A DNA stretch of 64,000 bases, taken from the NCBI GenBank assembly GCA_016187465.1, contig JACPJQ010000003.1, forward strand, positions 344,139-408,138, read 5' to 3'. This DNA is from Candidatus Woesearchaeota archaeon (GTDB lineage Archaea; Nanobdellota; Nanobdellia; Woesearchaeales; GW2011-AR4). This document shows, one piece after another, positions 17,067 through 25,306 of the stretch (its first letter is position 1; each line of letters starts with the position of its first letter). Made by a program: the position numbers and the translations under genes. Under the pieces are notes generated by a model, which was not told where the DNA came from, searched no databases, and saw nothing but the letters and a program-made list of their open reading frames with translations.

Positions 17067-19529
17067 TTATTTCTGAAGGTTTTCCCTGTACCTTCTTATG
17101 CCTATCTCTGCCAAAAACAACATCAAAGCGGTAATGGCGAAAGGCCACCTGTAATCTGTGCTTTCAATTTTTATTCTTTTCGATTTGGCCTTGACAAATT
17201 CTATGATTCCCTTTATATCAGACGGCTCAAAAATCTTTCCACCTGTCTTGTCCACCAAAGTGGTGAATTCATTGTTAACGCCGAGGTTTGCGTACTCGTC
17301 ATTGTAATTTACGGCAAATGTTGCTCCTAAAATCTCTTTATAGCCGGTGTCTTTTGGAGTGTAAACTGATGAATATAAGTTTGTGTCTATTTTGGCAAAT
17401 GACTGCCCTGCTGCCTGAGGCATATCCTTTGACACTACATTAACGCTTGTGGATTTGCCTAACACAGCGTCTCTTATTGTGACATCATATGCCTGCTTCC
17501 TTCCCAAATCTCCTATCACCCAGTTTATGCTTTTCGTAATTAATTTTGAATTCTGCTTGTTAAGCAAATCTCCAGCCCACTTCAGGCCGTCATCAGTTGT
17601 AAGGCTGACAACCCTGCCAAGCCCAAAGCGCCATACAACAAGCACAGGAATATTTTTATGTGTAGTGACAAGCATCCTTGCTGCAGGCTTCGGAACGCCA
17701 TAGTTGTAGCCCGAGATAGTTGCATGCAGGTCATCCAGTCCAAGCGTTATGAAATGAGTTGTGTCAATTGGCACAAGCGTGTTGTAGAACTCCTCGCCTT
17801 TTGTTTCATCCTGCTCGCCGAACTGCACTTTCAGCTTATTGGACACATCAGCTTTGTAATAAACACCGCTGCCCAGTGCGGCCATATTTGCCAAGAAAAG
17901 GTTGTTGTCTGTTGCCATGCTGTCAGTTTCAGTGCCGACTCCAACAACAAATACCTTTGCGCCAAGCGTATTGATGCGCCTGACAGACTCAAGAGTGTCC
18001 TCCCTCAGTTTTTGGTATGTTGTTTTGCCGTCGCTGATGAAAATGATGTTTTTGCTCCCTCCAACTTTGCTGAGCATCTGGAATCCGCCCTGAATGCCGA
18101 CATCAAAGCATGACTGCCCGTCAAATTTTAATCGCGAGATTTTTTCTTTCAGCTCTTTTTTTATTTCCTTCAGTGTCCTTATTTCCGATATTACAAATGC
18201 CTGGCATGGGCTGTAGCCAAAAGCGACTGCGCCTACATTATTTTTCTCGCTCAGGCTGTCAACAACGCTTAATGCCAATGCCTTCTCTACTGCAATATAG
18301 TCTTCAGTGCCCTGGGAGATATCAATTACAATGACGATATTTATGTCGCTTTTGTTCTGCTCTTCTCCGGCCCCTATCTTAACCGGAAGCAGGGTCTCAA
18401 GAAGGGTGCCTTTGTAGCCTCCCCTGTCGAAAGAGCTCTCCCCGCCGACAAATACCAGCCCGTTTCCGTCGGAAACATAGTCGCTTAGCTGGTTTACAGA
18501 AGATGTTAATTTTGAAGCCGGCATATCATCAATTATAACCGCCATGTAACCCGATAAATCAGATGGGACGTTGTTGTTCACATCAAGGGCATAAATTTTG
18601 TTCAGCTCCTGCGCCAAAGGAGAATTTTTTTGAGTGGCGTAGAGGACTTTCGGCCTGGGGACTATCTTTACACTCTTATAGAAAACATTGTTATTCTGGA
18701 AGTAGTCATCATTTCCGACGCCAAGGAGCTTGGCTGTAAGCTTGTGGTACTCGCCTTCCGGAAATTTTTTTGAGAAAGTGAATGTTTTTGATGAGCTGCC
18801 TTCCTCCTCCAGTACCAGGTTAGTGTCATCGTATGTGACTTGCAGCGTGTAAGGTATGCTGCCCCCAACCACAGAAACCCTCACAACAAAATCGCCTTCA
18901 GTGTCCTTGATAAGTTCCGGCGGACCGTCGATTGTGACTCCAACGTCGTTCTTTACATGCCCCATCTTAAGCGTGCTTACGGATGAGTTTATATTGGATG
19001 CGAAAAGCATTATGTCGCCAAGCAGCTTGCCATCATTGTTTACTCCATCAGTTATCACCATAACATTGTCGTCTCCCTCAATGTTGTTTAGTATGCCGTT
19101 GCCGATGGCTGATTGCTCTCCGCTGGCAATTGTTCTCAGTTCAACAGGTATTGCGCCTTCCAGCTTTTTGTAAAGTTCATACGCGATATTCGGGCTATAC
19201 AGCGCCATTGAGCTTGAATTGTCGGCAAGTATTTTAAGATGGGGGTTGCCCGGCACTGTTTTGCTTTCCAGCATGAAAGGCGATGCAATTGCAGCCATCA
19301 AAAAAACCACGGCAATGCTTCTCAAAAGTAAGACGATTCTTCTGTCTGTTTTTTTTGATTTAAGGTAAGCCTCAAGCTCGAACCTGTTGTTGAACTTCAC
19401 AAATGTTTTTCTGGTAAACCAGAAGAGAAGCAGAAGAACCGGAATGATAGCTATGATAACGTAAGAGTATTTTACGCAATACTTTGACATGCAGTAAATT
19501 TTTGAGTAATCCGGGATTATGAATGCCAT
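17067..19529 (-). CDS. Membrane protein with two von Willebrand A domains (Bat-like)
   Basis: 820 residues. N-terminal membrane helices (YSYVIIAIIPVLLLLFWF, LRSIAVVFLMAAIASPFML) precede a degenerate vWA domain with MIDAS-like LADNSSSMALYS and VMVITDGVNNDG. A CARDB-like beta domain is followed by a GATase1-like segment (YMAVIIDDMPASKL, NGLVFVGGESSFDRGGY). A second vWA starts at IVIVIDISQGTEDYIAVEKALALS and includes NIIFISDGKTT. A final transmembrane helix is near 800. Architecture matches the large membrane vWA proteins of MoxR operons; the ligand is unknown. Confidence 0.82.
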   Translation of the reverse strand: MAFIIPDYSKIYCMSKYCVKYSYVIIAIIPVLLLLFWFTRKTFVKFNNRFELEAYLKSKKTDRRIVLLLRSIAVVFLMAAIASPFMLESKTVPGNPHLKILADNSSSMALYSPNIAYELYKKLEGAIPVELRTIASGEQSAIGNGILNNIEGDDNVMVITDGVNNDGKLLGDIMLFASNINSSVSTLKMGHVKNDVGVTIDGPPELIKDTEGDFVVRVSVVGGSIPYTLQVTYDDTNLVLEEEGSSSKTFTFSKKFPEGEYHKLTAKLLGVGNDDYFQNNNVFYKSVKIVPRPKVLYATQKNSPLAQELNKIYALDVNNNVPSDLSGYMAVIIDDMPASKLTSSVNQLSDYVSDGNGLVFVGGESSFDRGGYKGTLLETLLPVKIGAGEEQNKSDINIVIVIDISQGTEDYIAVEKALALSVVDSLSEKNNVGAVAFGYSPCQAFVISEIRTLKEIKKELKEKISRLKFDGQSCFDVGIQGGFQMLSKVGGSKNIIFISDGKTTYQKLREDTLESVRRINTLGAKVFVVGVGTETDSMATDNNLFLANMAALGSGVYYKADVSNKLKVQFGEQDETKGEEFYNTLVPIDTTHFITLGLDDLHATISGYNYGVPKPAARMLVTTHKNIPVLVVWRFGLGRVVSLTTDDGLKWAGDLLNKQNSKLITKSINWVIGDLGRKQAYDVTIRDAVLGKSTSVNVVSKDMPQAAGQSFAKIDTNLYSSVYTPKDTGYKEILGATFAVNYNDEYANLGVNNEFTTLVDKTGGKIFEPSDIKGIIEFVKAKSKRIKIESTDYRWPFAITALMLFLAEIGIRRYRENLQK

Positions 19530-19607
19530 TTTATTATTTTGATTTTTTAATGCTGTTTTATTGGTTTTACCTGAAGTTTATTTAATGTGTTTTTATTGTT
19601 CATTGCC

Positions 19608-21470
19608 TCATATGTCGCCCCTCCTCTTTATGTAAAAAAACTCTGCCAGCATGAATAAAAACACAAACAAAAGAATTGTCAGCTCCAGATTGAAATCATG
19701 CTCTTTGCTTTCCCTGCTAAGCAGCTTCTCGCGTTCCTTCTGGCTTTCGACCTTTGACGGCAAGCTTATATCTGATTCTTTTTCATCAAGGAGGTTTACT
19801 GCATATTTCTTATTGTCGTATTCATAAATTCCAGCTTCGTCCATCAAAAGCTTTGAGGTAGTCAAGCTTGAAGAGGGGGTTTTGACCTTCTGCTCCCCGA
19901 TGGTTGCAATCTTTCCTGTCTTGTAGTTGAAATCCTTTATGTCCTCTGTGCCTATCATGAAGTTTATCAGGGAATTCCAAAAGATGGGATAAGAAGGCAG
20001 CGTCTTAAAGTCGCTCGTTTCATCCAAAATTCCGTAATAAACATTCTTGCCTTTTTTTCTCTCCCCATAGACTATAAGCGGAGTTTTGTCATCTGCAGAA
20101 GCGAATATTATAGAGCCTTTTTTTGCCTCGGCGCCGAAATAAGACGATGCTGTTGTAAAGCATTTCTCATTCTCAAATTGCTTTGTTATCTGGTTTATTG
20201 TTTCTATGCACGCCTTAGTAGGCCTGTTAATTTTATTTTTTAATTCAACTATTGGGAGATCGCCCATATTCAGCTCATTTAAGTCTCCTTGTGCAGCTAT
20301 TACAAGATTGCCGCCGTCATTCACGTAATCTTCAATATCCTCAAATGTTCCAGGCACAAGCTCGCTCTTTTTGATGTTGTACAGGATTATTATGTCCTGC
20401 TTGTATGGGTCTATCTTCTCTTTCTTTGTGTTTATGGTAAGCACGGGGGGATTTACAACGCTCAGCTCCACGTCCTTGGCCGCCCCAAGCGCGAGCTCAA
20501 GGTTGCTTGATTTGACATTTGTCACAAGCAACACCGAATTCATTATCTTGGGAGGGGTTGCGACGTAAGCTATATCATCGACACTTAAGTCGTCTTTTGG
20601 CTCAAGCTCCACTCTTGAGATCCCTGCAGGAGTGTCAAAAATAAAGTTCTCGACTGACTTTGGGGCTATGGTGACTTTTGCATCTGTGATTGTTTTTTCG
20701 TCCTTGACAATTTTTATTGTTCTCTGCACGGCCTCATTATTGAAATTTTTCACGTAAATTTTTGTATTGTACTTTGTTGCCTCGAGCTTTATGATGCCGA
20801 CATTTTTTGCATCGTTTGAAACATCAACAAAATCTATCAGCTTGTCCTCCGAAGACAGTGCAGTCCTAACAACTTCTATGTCGGGCCCTTCTGTGGAAAG
20901 AAAATCGCTGAAGACAACAATCCTTCCAGGTTTATCACCCAGAAGGTCTTTTGCAAGAAGCAAAGCGTCTCCCAAGTTTGTGGTTGTCGCCCTTGGCTTT
21001 ATTTTTGAAATCACATCGAGTGCTAGCTGGTCATTCTCGTTCTCAAGCACAATCAAGGGGATGTTCTCAGCCATTATTATGCTGTTCCTTCCGCTTACAA
21101 CCTTTTTTGCCTGTCCTAACGCAGCATCGAACCTCGAAACACCCTTTTCTTTTGCCTGCATGGACGCGCTCACATCCAAGATAACGACAGTGTTTTCAAG
21201 CGTCACATCATATTTTAATTTTACAAATGGTGCTGCTGCCACAACAGCCAATCCCAAAATGGAAAGCAGCTGGAGCAGAAAAAGCAGGTTTGTCATGAGC
21301 TTCTGCAAAAAAGAGTACTGCTTGGATCTCTTCTTGTCCTGCATTATAAACATCAAAGATGGAATTACTTTATCTTGGGGCTTTGGCCTCCTCATATAAA
21401 GAACAATAAATGCGATTACTGCTATCAGCGCCCACAATCCGAAAGGCCTTTGAAAAGGTAAGCTCACCAT
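19608..21470 (-). CDS. BatA-like membrane protein with von Willebrand A domain
   Basis: 620 residues. The first 65 residues form the BatA N-terminal membrane module (LPFQRPFGLWALIAVIAFIVLYMRRPKP...LIFIMQDKK-type). A second helix FLLQLLSILGLAVVAAAPF follows, and then a vWA domain with a full MIDAS motif VVILDVSASMQ and GRIVVFSDFLS. Beta-sandwich and GATase-like segments (DIIILYNIKKSELV, GNLVIAAQGD) and a C-terminal helix (LTILLFVFLFMLAEFFYIKR) complete it. It is the first gene of the operon, so its promoter probably drives the vWA-MoxR set. Confidence 0.84.
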   Translation of the reverse strand: MVSLPFQRPFGLWALIAVIAFIVLYMRRPKPQDKVIPSLMFIMQDKKRSKQYSFLQKLMTNLLFLLQLLSILGLAVVAAAPFVKLKYDVTLENTVVILDVSASMQAKEKGVSRFDAALGQAKKVVSGRNSIIMAENIPLIVLENENDQLALDVISKIKPRATTTNLGDALLLAKDLLGDKPGRIVVFSDFLSTEGPDIEVVRTALSSEDKLIDFVDVSNDAKNVGIIKLEATKYNTKIYVKNFNNEAVQRTIKIVKDEKTITDAKVTIAPKSVENFIFDTPAGISRVELEPKDDLSVDDIAYVATPPKIMNSVLLVTNVKSSNLELALGAAKDVELSVVNPPVLTINTKKEKIDPYKQDIIILYNIKKSELVPGTFEDIEDYVNDGGNLVIAAQGDLNELNMGDLPIVELKNKINRPTKACIETINQITKQFENEKCFTTASSYFGAEAKKGSIIFASADDKTPLIVYGERKKGKNVYYGILDETSDFKTLPSYPIFWNSLINFMIGTEDIKDFNYKTGKIATIGEQKVKTPSSSLTTSKLLMDEAGIYEYDNKKYAVNLLDEKESDISLPSKVESQKEREKLLSRESKEHDFNLELTILLFVFLFMLAEFFYIKRRGDI

Positions 21471-21688
21471 TTTTTATCTTATAATTTTTGATTTTTCAAT
21501 TTTGATTTCGTTAATATTTTATTGAATGTAAATTTACTGTTATTTTTTATTTGAAAGTCTCTCACATGACGCATTATTTTTATTCTGCATAAACCTATCC
21601 AAAAATATAAAAATCCATTTTAATTTTTTTATTGAAATTCTCTCGTCTAATGTTCAACCGTTAATGATTTTTTTAATGTTTTTTATGA
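21471..21688. other. AT-rich intergenic region, nothing clear
   Basis: 218 bases between the BatA-like gene and the AbrB-family gene. It must hold the promoter of the MoxR/Bat operon on the minus strand. Several A/T runs are present, but I could not single out one convincing TATA box, ORF or repeat. Confidence 0.4.
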
Positions 21689-21889
21689 TTATCTTTTCTT
21701 TTTTTTGAATACAATGCCTATCAATTCCTTTGGATTCGCCAAATCCTTGACCAAGACCAGGACATTGTTGAATTCGTACCAGTACACCTCTGATTCTGCA
21801 TCTATTTTTAAGTCTTTTCTCGCTTCCTGCGGCAGAGTCAGCTGCCCCTGCTTTGTCAGCTTCGCCTTTCCTATAAATTTCGGTTCCAT
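21689..21889 (-). CDS. AbrB/MazE-like DNA-binding protein
   Basis: 66 residues with a swapped-hairpin AbrB domain: FIGKAKLTKQGQLTLPQEARKDLKIDAESEVYWYEFNNVLVLVK, then a basic tail ending KKKKR. Such proteins act as antitoxins or local transcription regulators. No toxin gene is intact next to it; the degraded ORF upstream (21928-22160) could be a former partner. A minus-strand TATA (CATTTATAAAC) lies about 50 bases before the ATG. Confidence 0.8.
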   Translation of the reverse strand: MEPKFIGKAKLTKQGQLTLPQEARKDLKIDAESEVYWYEFNNVLVLVKDLANPKELIGIVFKKKKR

Positions 21890-21927
21890 TATTAAAAGTA
21901 ATAAAAATAGGTTTATTATTATAATTA

Positions 21928-22160
21928 TTAAAAGTAATAGTTTATAAATGTTGCGGTTTTTATCAAATTAAACAGAAAGTTTAAATATATCCTTACTTTT
22001 CTTTGTTCTATGAAAAATGGGCTTTTCCGGTCAATAAATGGAATTTTTGAGATAGTTTCAGCTACTTCTACAACTATAGGTACAGCGTAAGGCTGCTCAT
22101 TGTTTCTTAACACCAAAAGCTTAGTTTTTCAAATTCTTCTTTGGTCTTGTAAACCTACAG
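21928..22160 (-). pseudogene. Possible frameshifted remnant
   Basis: On the minus strand one frame reads KTKEEFEKLSF before a stop. A shift at CTTTTGG continues as LVLRNNEQPYAVPIVVEVAETISKIPFIDRKSPFFIEQRK, the 62-aa ORF of the track. Joined, the two pieces look like ordinary protein, which suggests a decayed gene. The 3' end overlaps the promoter of the AbrB-family gene. No family is recognised. The rest of the 386-base gap up to 22275 holds only the TATA (TTTTAAATAA, about 22222) for the next gene. Confidence 0.3.
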
Positions 22161-22275
22161 GAAGCTTCTGATTCTAAGGCTTTGTTGAGAAACTAGGTTA
22201 TTTGCGAATTGTTTAATTTTAGATTTTAAATAAAATGAGGGCTATAGAAATAAAATTAAATGGAGGAATGAAAAA

Positions 22276-22818
22276 ATGTTACCATACCAAGAATATGTAA
22301 AAGCATACGTGCAGTGGCAATTCGTTGACCCCAAAAAACATGGCGGGTTAATCTTATTAGCCGCACTTGCGGATGAAGTAGTTCAAAGAAAAAGCATACA
22401 ACCGGTGGATGGGAGCTTTGAAAAAGCCGTTAAGCTGATTCAGTTAGGGCAAGTTGGCAAGGAACACGGAGTTATAGGAAATATTGCCATGATAGACTTA
22501 GTGATAGGCGGACCTAATAATCCGTTGGTTAACTGGTCGTCAGAGTATTATGGCGGTATAGCCAGAGCTGAAGAGCAAATGTACCAGCAACCTGTTTCGG
22601 TTGAAGAGTGTGTTCGTAAATTCTACAGGGAAAATCCCTTGGAGTTTATCATTCGAAGCAGAAGTGAAAGGGATGTTGCAGAGAAGATTTGGAAAGAACC
22701 AAGACTTGCTATGCATAGAAAGGCTAAGCCAGCTGATGTGATTATGGCTTATGTGCTCGGAATTATAAGCAGCAGCGAAAATGCATCAAGGCTATTGGAA
22801 AGCCAAAGAATAAACTGA
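22276..22818 (+). CDS. Hypothetical protein
   Basis: 180 residues, not recognised. Soluble and largely helical, with no membrane segment; recognisable stretches include GGLILLAALADEVVQRK, GNIAMIDLVIGGPNN and CVRKFYRENPLEFIIRSRSERDVAEKIW. The start is supported by GGAGG nine bases before the ATG and a TATA-like TTTTAAATAA about 50 bases upstream, so it is a translated gene with a leader. It stands alone, just ahead of thrS on the same strand but with a separate thrS promoter between them. Confidence 0.65.
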   Translation: MLPYQEYVKAYVQWQFVDPKKHGGLILLAALADEVVQRKSIQPVDGSFEKAVKLIQLGQVGKEHGVIGNIAMIDLVIGGPNNPLVNWSSEYYGGIARAEEQMYQQPVSVEECVRKFYRENPLEFIIRSRSERDVAEKIWKEPRLAMHRKAKPADVIMAYVLGIISSSENASRLLESQRIN

Positions 22819-22881
22819 AACCCTGCGAAGATTTGAATTGTTACCAAAAACTATATAAAAAAACCTAAAACCAATCAAACA

Positions 22882-24807
22882 GTGTCAAAAATTAAAATAA
22901 CACTGCCTGACGGAAGCGTACGTGAATACCCAAAAGGAATAACTGCAGGAGAGATAGCTTTTGAAATAGGCAAAAGGCTCGGGGAAGACGCTTTAATAGC
23001 CAAAATAAACGGCAGGCTGAAAGACTTGTTTGTTCCGGTAAACGAAGATGCGGCATTGCAGATTATAACTTTCAGGGACAAAGAAGGATTGGAAGTTTTC
23101 AGGCACAGCACAGCCCATCTTCTGGCTCATGCAGTTATTGAACTGTTTCCAGACGCAAGGCTGACAATAGGGCCTGTGGTTGAGGAAGGCTTCTACTATG
23201 ATTTTGACATTGGGCACCATTTCACCCCGGAAGATCTGGCAAAAATTGAACAGAGAATGCATGAGATTGTAAAAAATAATTACAAAGTTGAAAGGGTAGA
23301 GCAGACAGAAAGCGAAGCAAAGCACATGTTCAAAAACAACCCATACAAGATTGAATTAATAGAGGAGTTTCACAAAGAGAAGCAATCCATCAGCTCGTAT
23401 AAGCAGGGTGACTTTATTGACTTGTGCAGGGGACCCCATATACCAAACACAGGAAAGATAAAGGCATTCAAGCTGACAAAAATTGCAGCAGCCTACTGGA
23501 GAGGCGACCAAAAAAAACAGCAGCTGCAGAGGATATACGGCATAAGCTTTCCTGAAAAAAGCATGCTTGAGCAGCATCTTAAGCTGCTGGAAGAAGCTGA
23601 AAAAAGAGACCACAGAAAGCTTGGAAAAGAGCTTGAATGGTTTACTTTCTTTGAGGAAAGTCCCGGGGCGCCATTTTTTTATCCAAAAGGCGCAATTATC
23701 TATAGCACTCTTATAAGTTTTATCAGGGAGGAATACAAAAAAAGAGGGTACAATGAGGTAATCACCCCTTTGCTGTATGAAAAGTCGTTGTGGGTTGCTT
23801 CAGGCCATTGGGAGCATTTCAAAGAGCATATGTTTACATTGCAGTCAGAAGGCAAAGATTACGGACTGAAGCCTATGAACTGCCCGTCGCATATCCTCAT
23901 CTACAAGTCAAAATCAAGAAGCTACAAGGATTTGCCTCTCAGGATTGCTGATTTTGCGCCTTTGCACAGAAACGAATTGTCAGGAACTCTGGCAGGCTTG
24001 ACAAGGGTCAGGAAAATGTCGCAGGATGATGCGCATATCTTTATTGCTCCTAAGCAAATAGAAGAGGAAATATCCAGAGTTCTGGAATTTATGAATTTCA
24101 TCTACAAGAAAACTTTTGATTTTGAATACAAGGTTGAGCTGAGCACAAGGCCTGAGAAGTTTATGGGCAGGCTTGAGGACTGGGAGAAGGCAGAGGATGC
24201 TCTGAAAAAAGCGCTTGATGTGAACAAAATAAAATATGAGATTAAAGCAGGGGAAGGCGCTTTTTACGGCCCAAAGATAGACTTTCACATTAAAGACGCC
24301 TTAGGAAGAAGCTGGCAGCTTGCAACTGTTCAGCTTGATTTCCAGCTGCCTGAAAGGTTTGACGCGACTTACATAGGAGCTGACAACACAAAGCACCGCG
24401 TTATCATGATACACCGGGCTCTGCTCGGAAGCATTGAAAGGTTCATTGGAATCTTAGTTGAGCATTACGCTGGCAAATTGCCTTTATGGCTTTCTCCTCT
24501 GCAAGTCAGGATTCTTACTGTGGCTGACAGGTTTGAAAAGTACGCCAGCAGGATAAAGGAAGAGTTTGAAAAAAACAATATAAGGGTTGAGGTTGACGCA
24601 AGGACTGAAAGCGTAGGCTACAAGGTCAGGGAAGCGCAATTCAATAAAATTCCATTAATACTGACAGTTGGAGAAAAAGAAGAGAAAAACGGAGTTGTTG
24701 CAGTTCGCACTTTGGACAACAAGGTTTATTTTGATGTTAAGGTTAATGAATTAATAAATAATATTTTGGGTAACATAGAAAATAAAAAGATTAAGTTTGA
24801 GATGTAA
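22882..24807 (+). CDS. thrS: Threonyl-tRNA synthetase, bacterial-type architecture
   Basis: 641 residues starting at GTG. A TGS domain (KITLPDGSVREYPKGITAGEIA) comes first, then the bacterial-type N2 editing/SAD domain with HSTAHLLAHAVIELFP (HxxxH) and GPVVEEGFYYDFD. The class II core has motif 2-type HRNELSGTLAGLTRVRKMSQDDAHIF, MNCPSH (zinc ligand Cys) and motif 3 HRALLGSIERFIGILVEH. A C-terminal anticodon-binding domain ends it. Most archaeal ThrRS instead carry a DTD-like editing domain, so this copy suggests bacterial ancestry. TATA CTATATAAAA about 30 bases upstream fits a leaderless message. Confidence 0.95.
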   Translation: MSKIKITLPDGSVREYPKGITAGEIAFEIGKRLGEDALIAKINGRLKDLFVPVNEDAALQIITFRDKEGLEVFRHSTAHLLAHAVIELFPDARLTIGPVVEEGFYYDFDIGHHFTPEDLAKIEQRMHEIVKNNYKVERVEQTESEAKHMFKNNPYKIELIEEFHKEKQSISSYKQGDFIDLCRGPHIPNTGKIKAFKLTKIAAAYWRGDQKKQQLQRIYGISFPEKSMLEQHLKLLEEAEKRDHRKLGKELEWFTFFEESPGAPFFYPKGAIIYSTLISFIREEYKKRGYNEVITPLLYEKSLWVASGHWEHFKEHMFTLQSEGKDYGLKPMNCPSHILIYKSKSRSYKDLPLRIADFAPLHRNELSGTLAGLTRVRKMSQDDAHIFIAPKQIEEEISRVLEFMNFIYKKTFDFEYKVELSTRPEKFMGRLEDWEKAEDALKKALDVNKIKYEIKAGEGAFYGPKIDFHIKDALGRSWQLATVQLDFQLPERFDATYIGADNTKHRVIMIHRALLGSIERFIGILVEHYAGKLPLWLSPLQVRILTVADRFEKYASRIKEEFEKNNIRVEVDARTESVGYKVREAQFNKIPLILTVGEKEEKNGVVAVRTLDNKVYFDVKVNELINNILGNIENKKIKFEM

Positions 24808-24810
24808 AAC

Positions 24811-25203
24811 TTATTTTGGGGGATGCTTGCTTCTGTCAAATCTATTTTTTAGTGGTTCATATTTTCCAGAGAGTACCTCTTTTTTCCAATGGAGAATTCC
24901 AGTCCGTATATAATCAGGAGCCAACCCCAATCCATCACAAACGTTGTTAAATGAGAATAACCAGTCGCTGTCTTCTCCTAAAATCCAGTCCTCTGTTTTA
25001 CTGAATAATTCTTCTCCCTTTTTGCTTCTTGCCCTTATGTATTTTTGATAAATATGTACTGCATCTTCTAAAAGCGCCAACATTAATTTTTTTTCCGGTT
25101 CGAGATGCTCTTGTCTATATATATCAAAATATTGATCTCGCGCTAGTGTATCAAGTCCAAATGATCTCTCTTTCATTAATCTATCATCAAGTACTGTAGA
25201 CAT
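24811..25203 (-). CDS. Hypothetical protein (bacterial-like)
   Basis: 130 residues from the ATG at 25203, chosen over 25218 because GAGGT sits four bases upstream. All-helical, soluble; the stretch WILGEDSDWLFSFNNVCDGLGLAPDYIRTGILHWKKE recalls small orphan proteins of bacterial genomes, and LMLALLEDAVHIYQKYIRARSKKGEELF precedes it. I cannot name the family or function. It is convergent with thrS, 3 bases apart, so it is probably a later addition to the locus. Confidence 0.65.
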   Translation of the reverse strand: MSTVLDDRLMKERSFGLDTLARDQYFDIYRQEHLEPEKKLMLALLEDAVHIYQKYIRARSKKGEELFSKTEDWILGEDSDWLFSFNNVCDGLGLAPDYIRTGILHWKKEVLSGKYEPLKNRFDRSKHPPK

Positions 25204-25306
25204 TTTAACCTCAAACAAGATGAGTAAAAAACATTTTATTTATAAATCTTTAGTTTTTTGACTACTATAAAGTTAGCATAAAAAATAAGAAACATGGAAG
25301 TATTGG

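Noticed and set aside
20767-21399. 210-aa plus-strand ORF opposite the BatA-like gene
   Set aside because: Shadow frame of the vWA protein; Ser/Phe-rich low-information sequence and no promoter.
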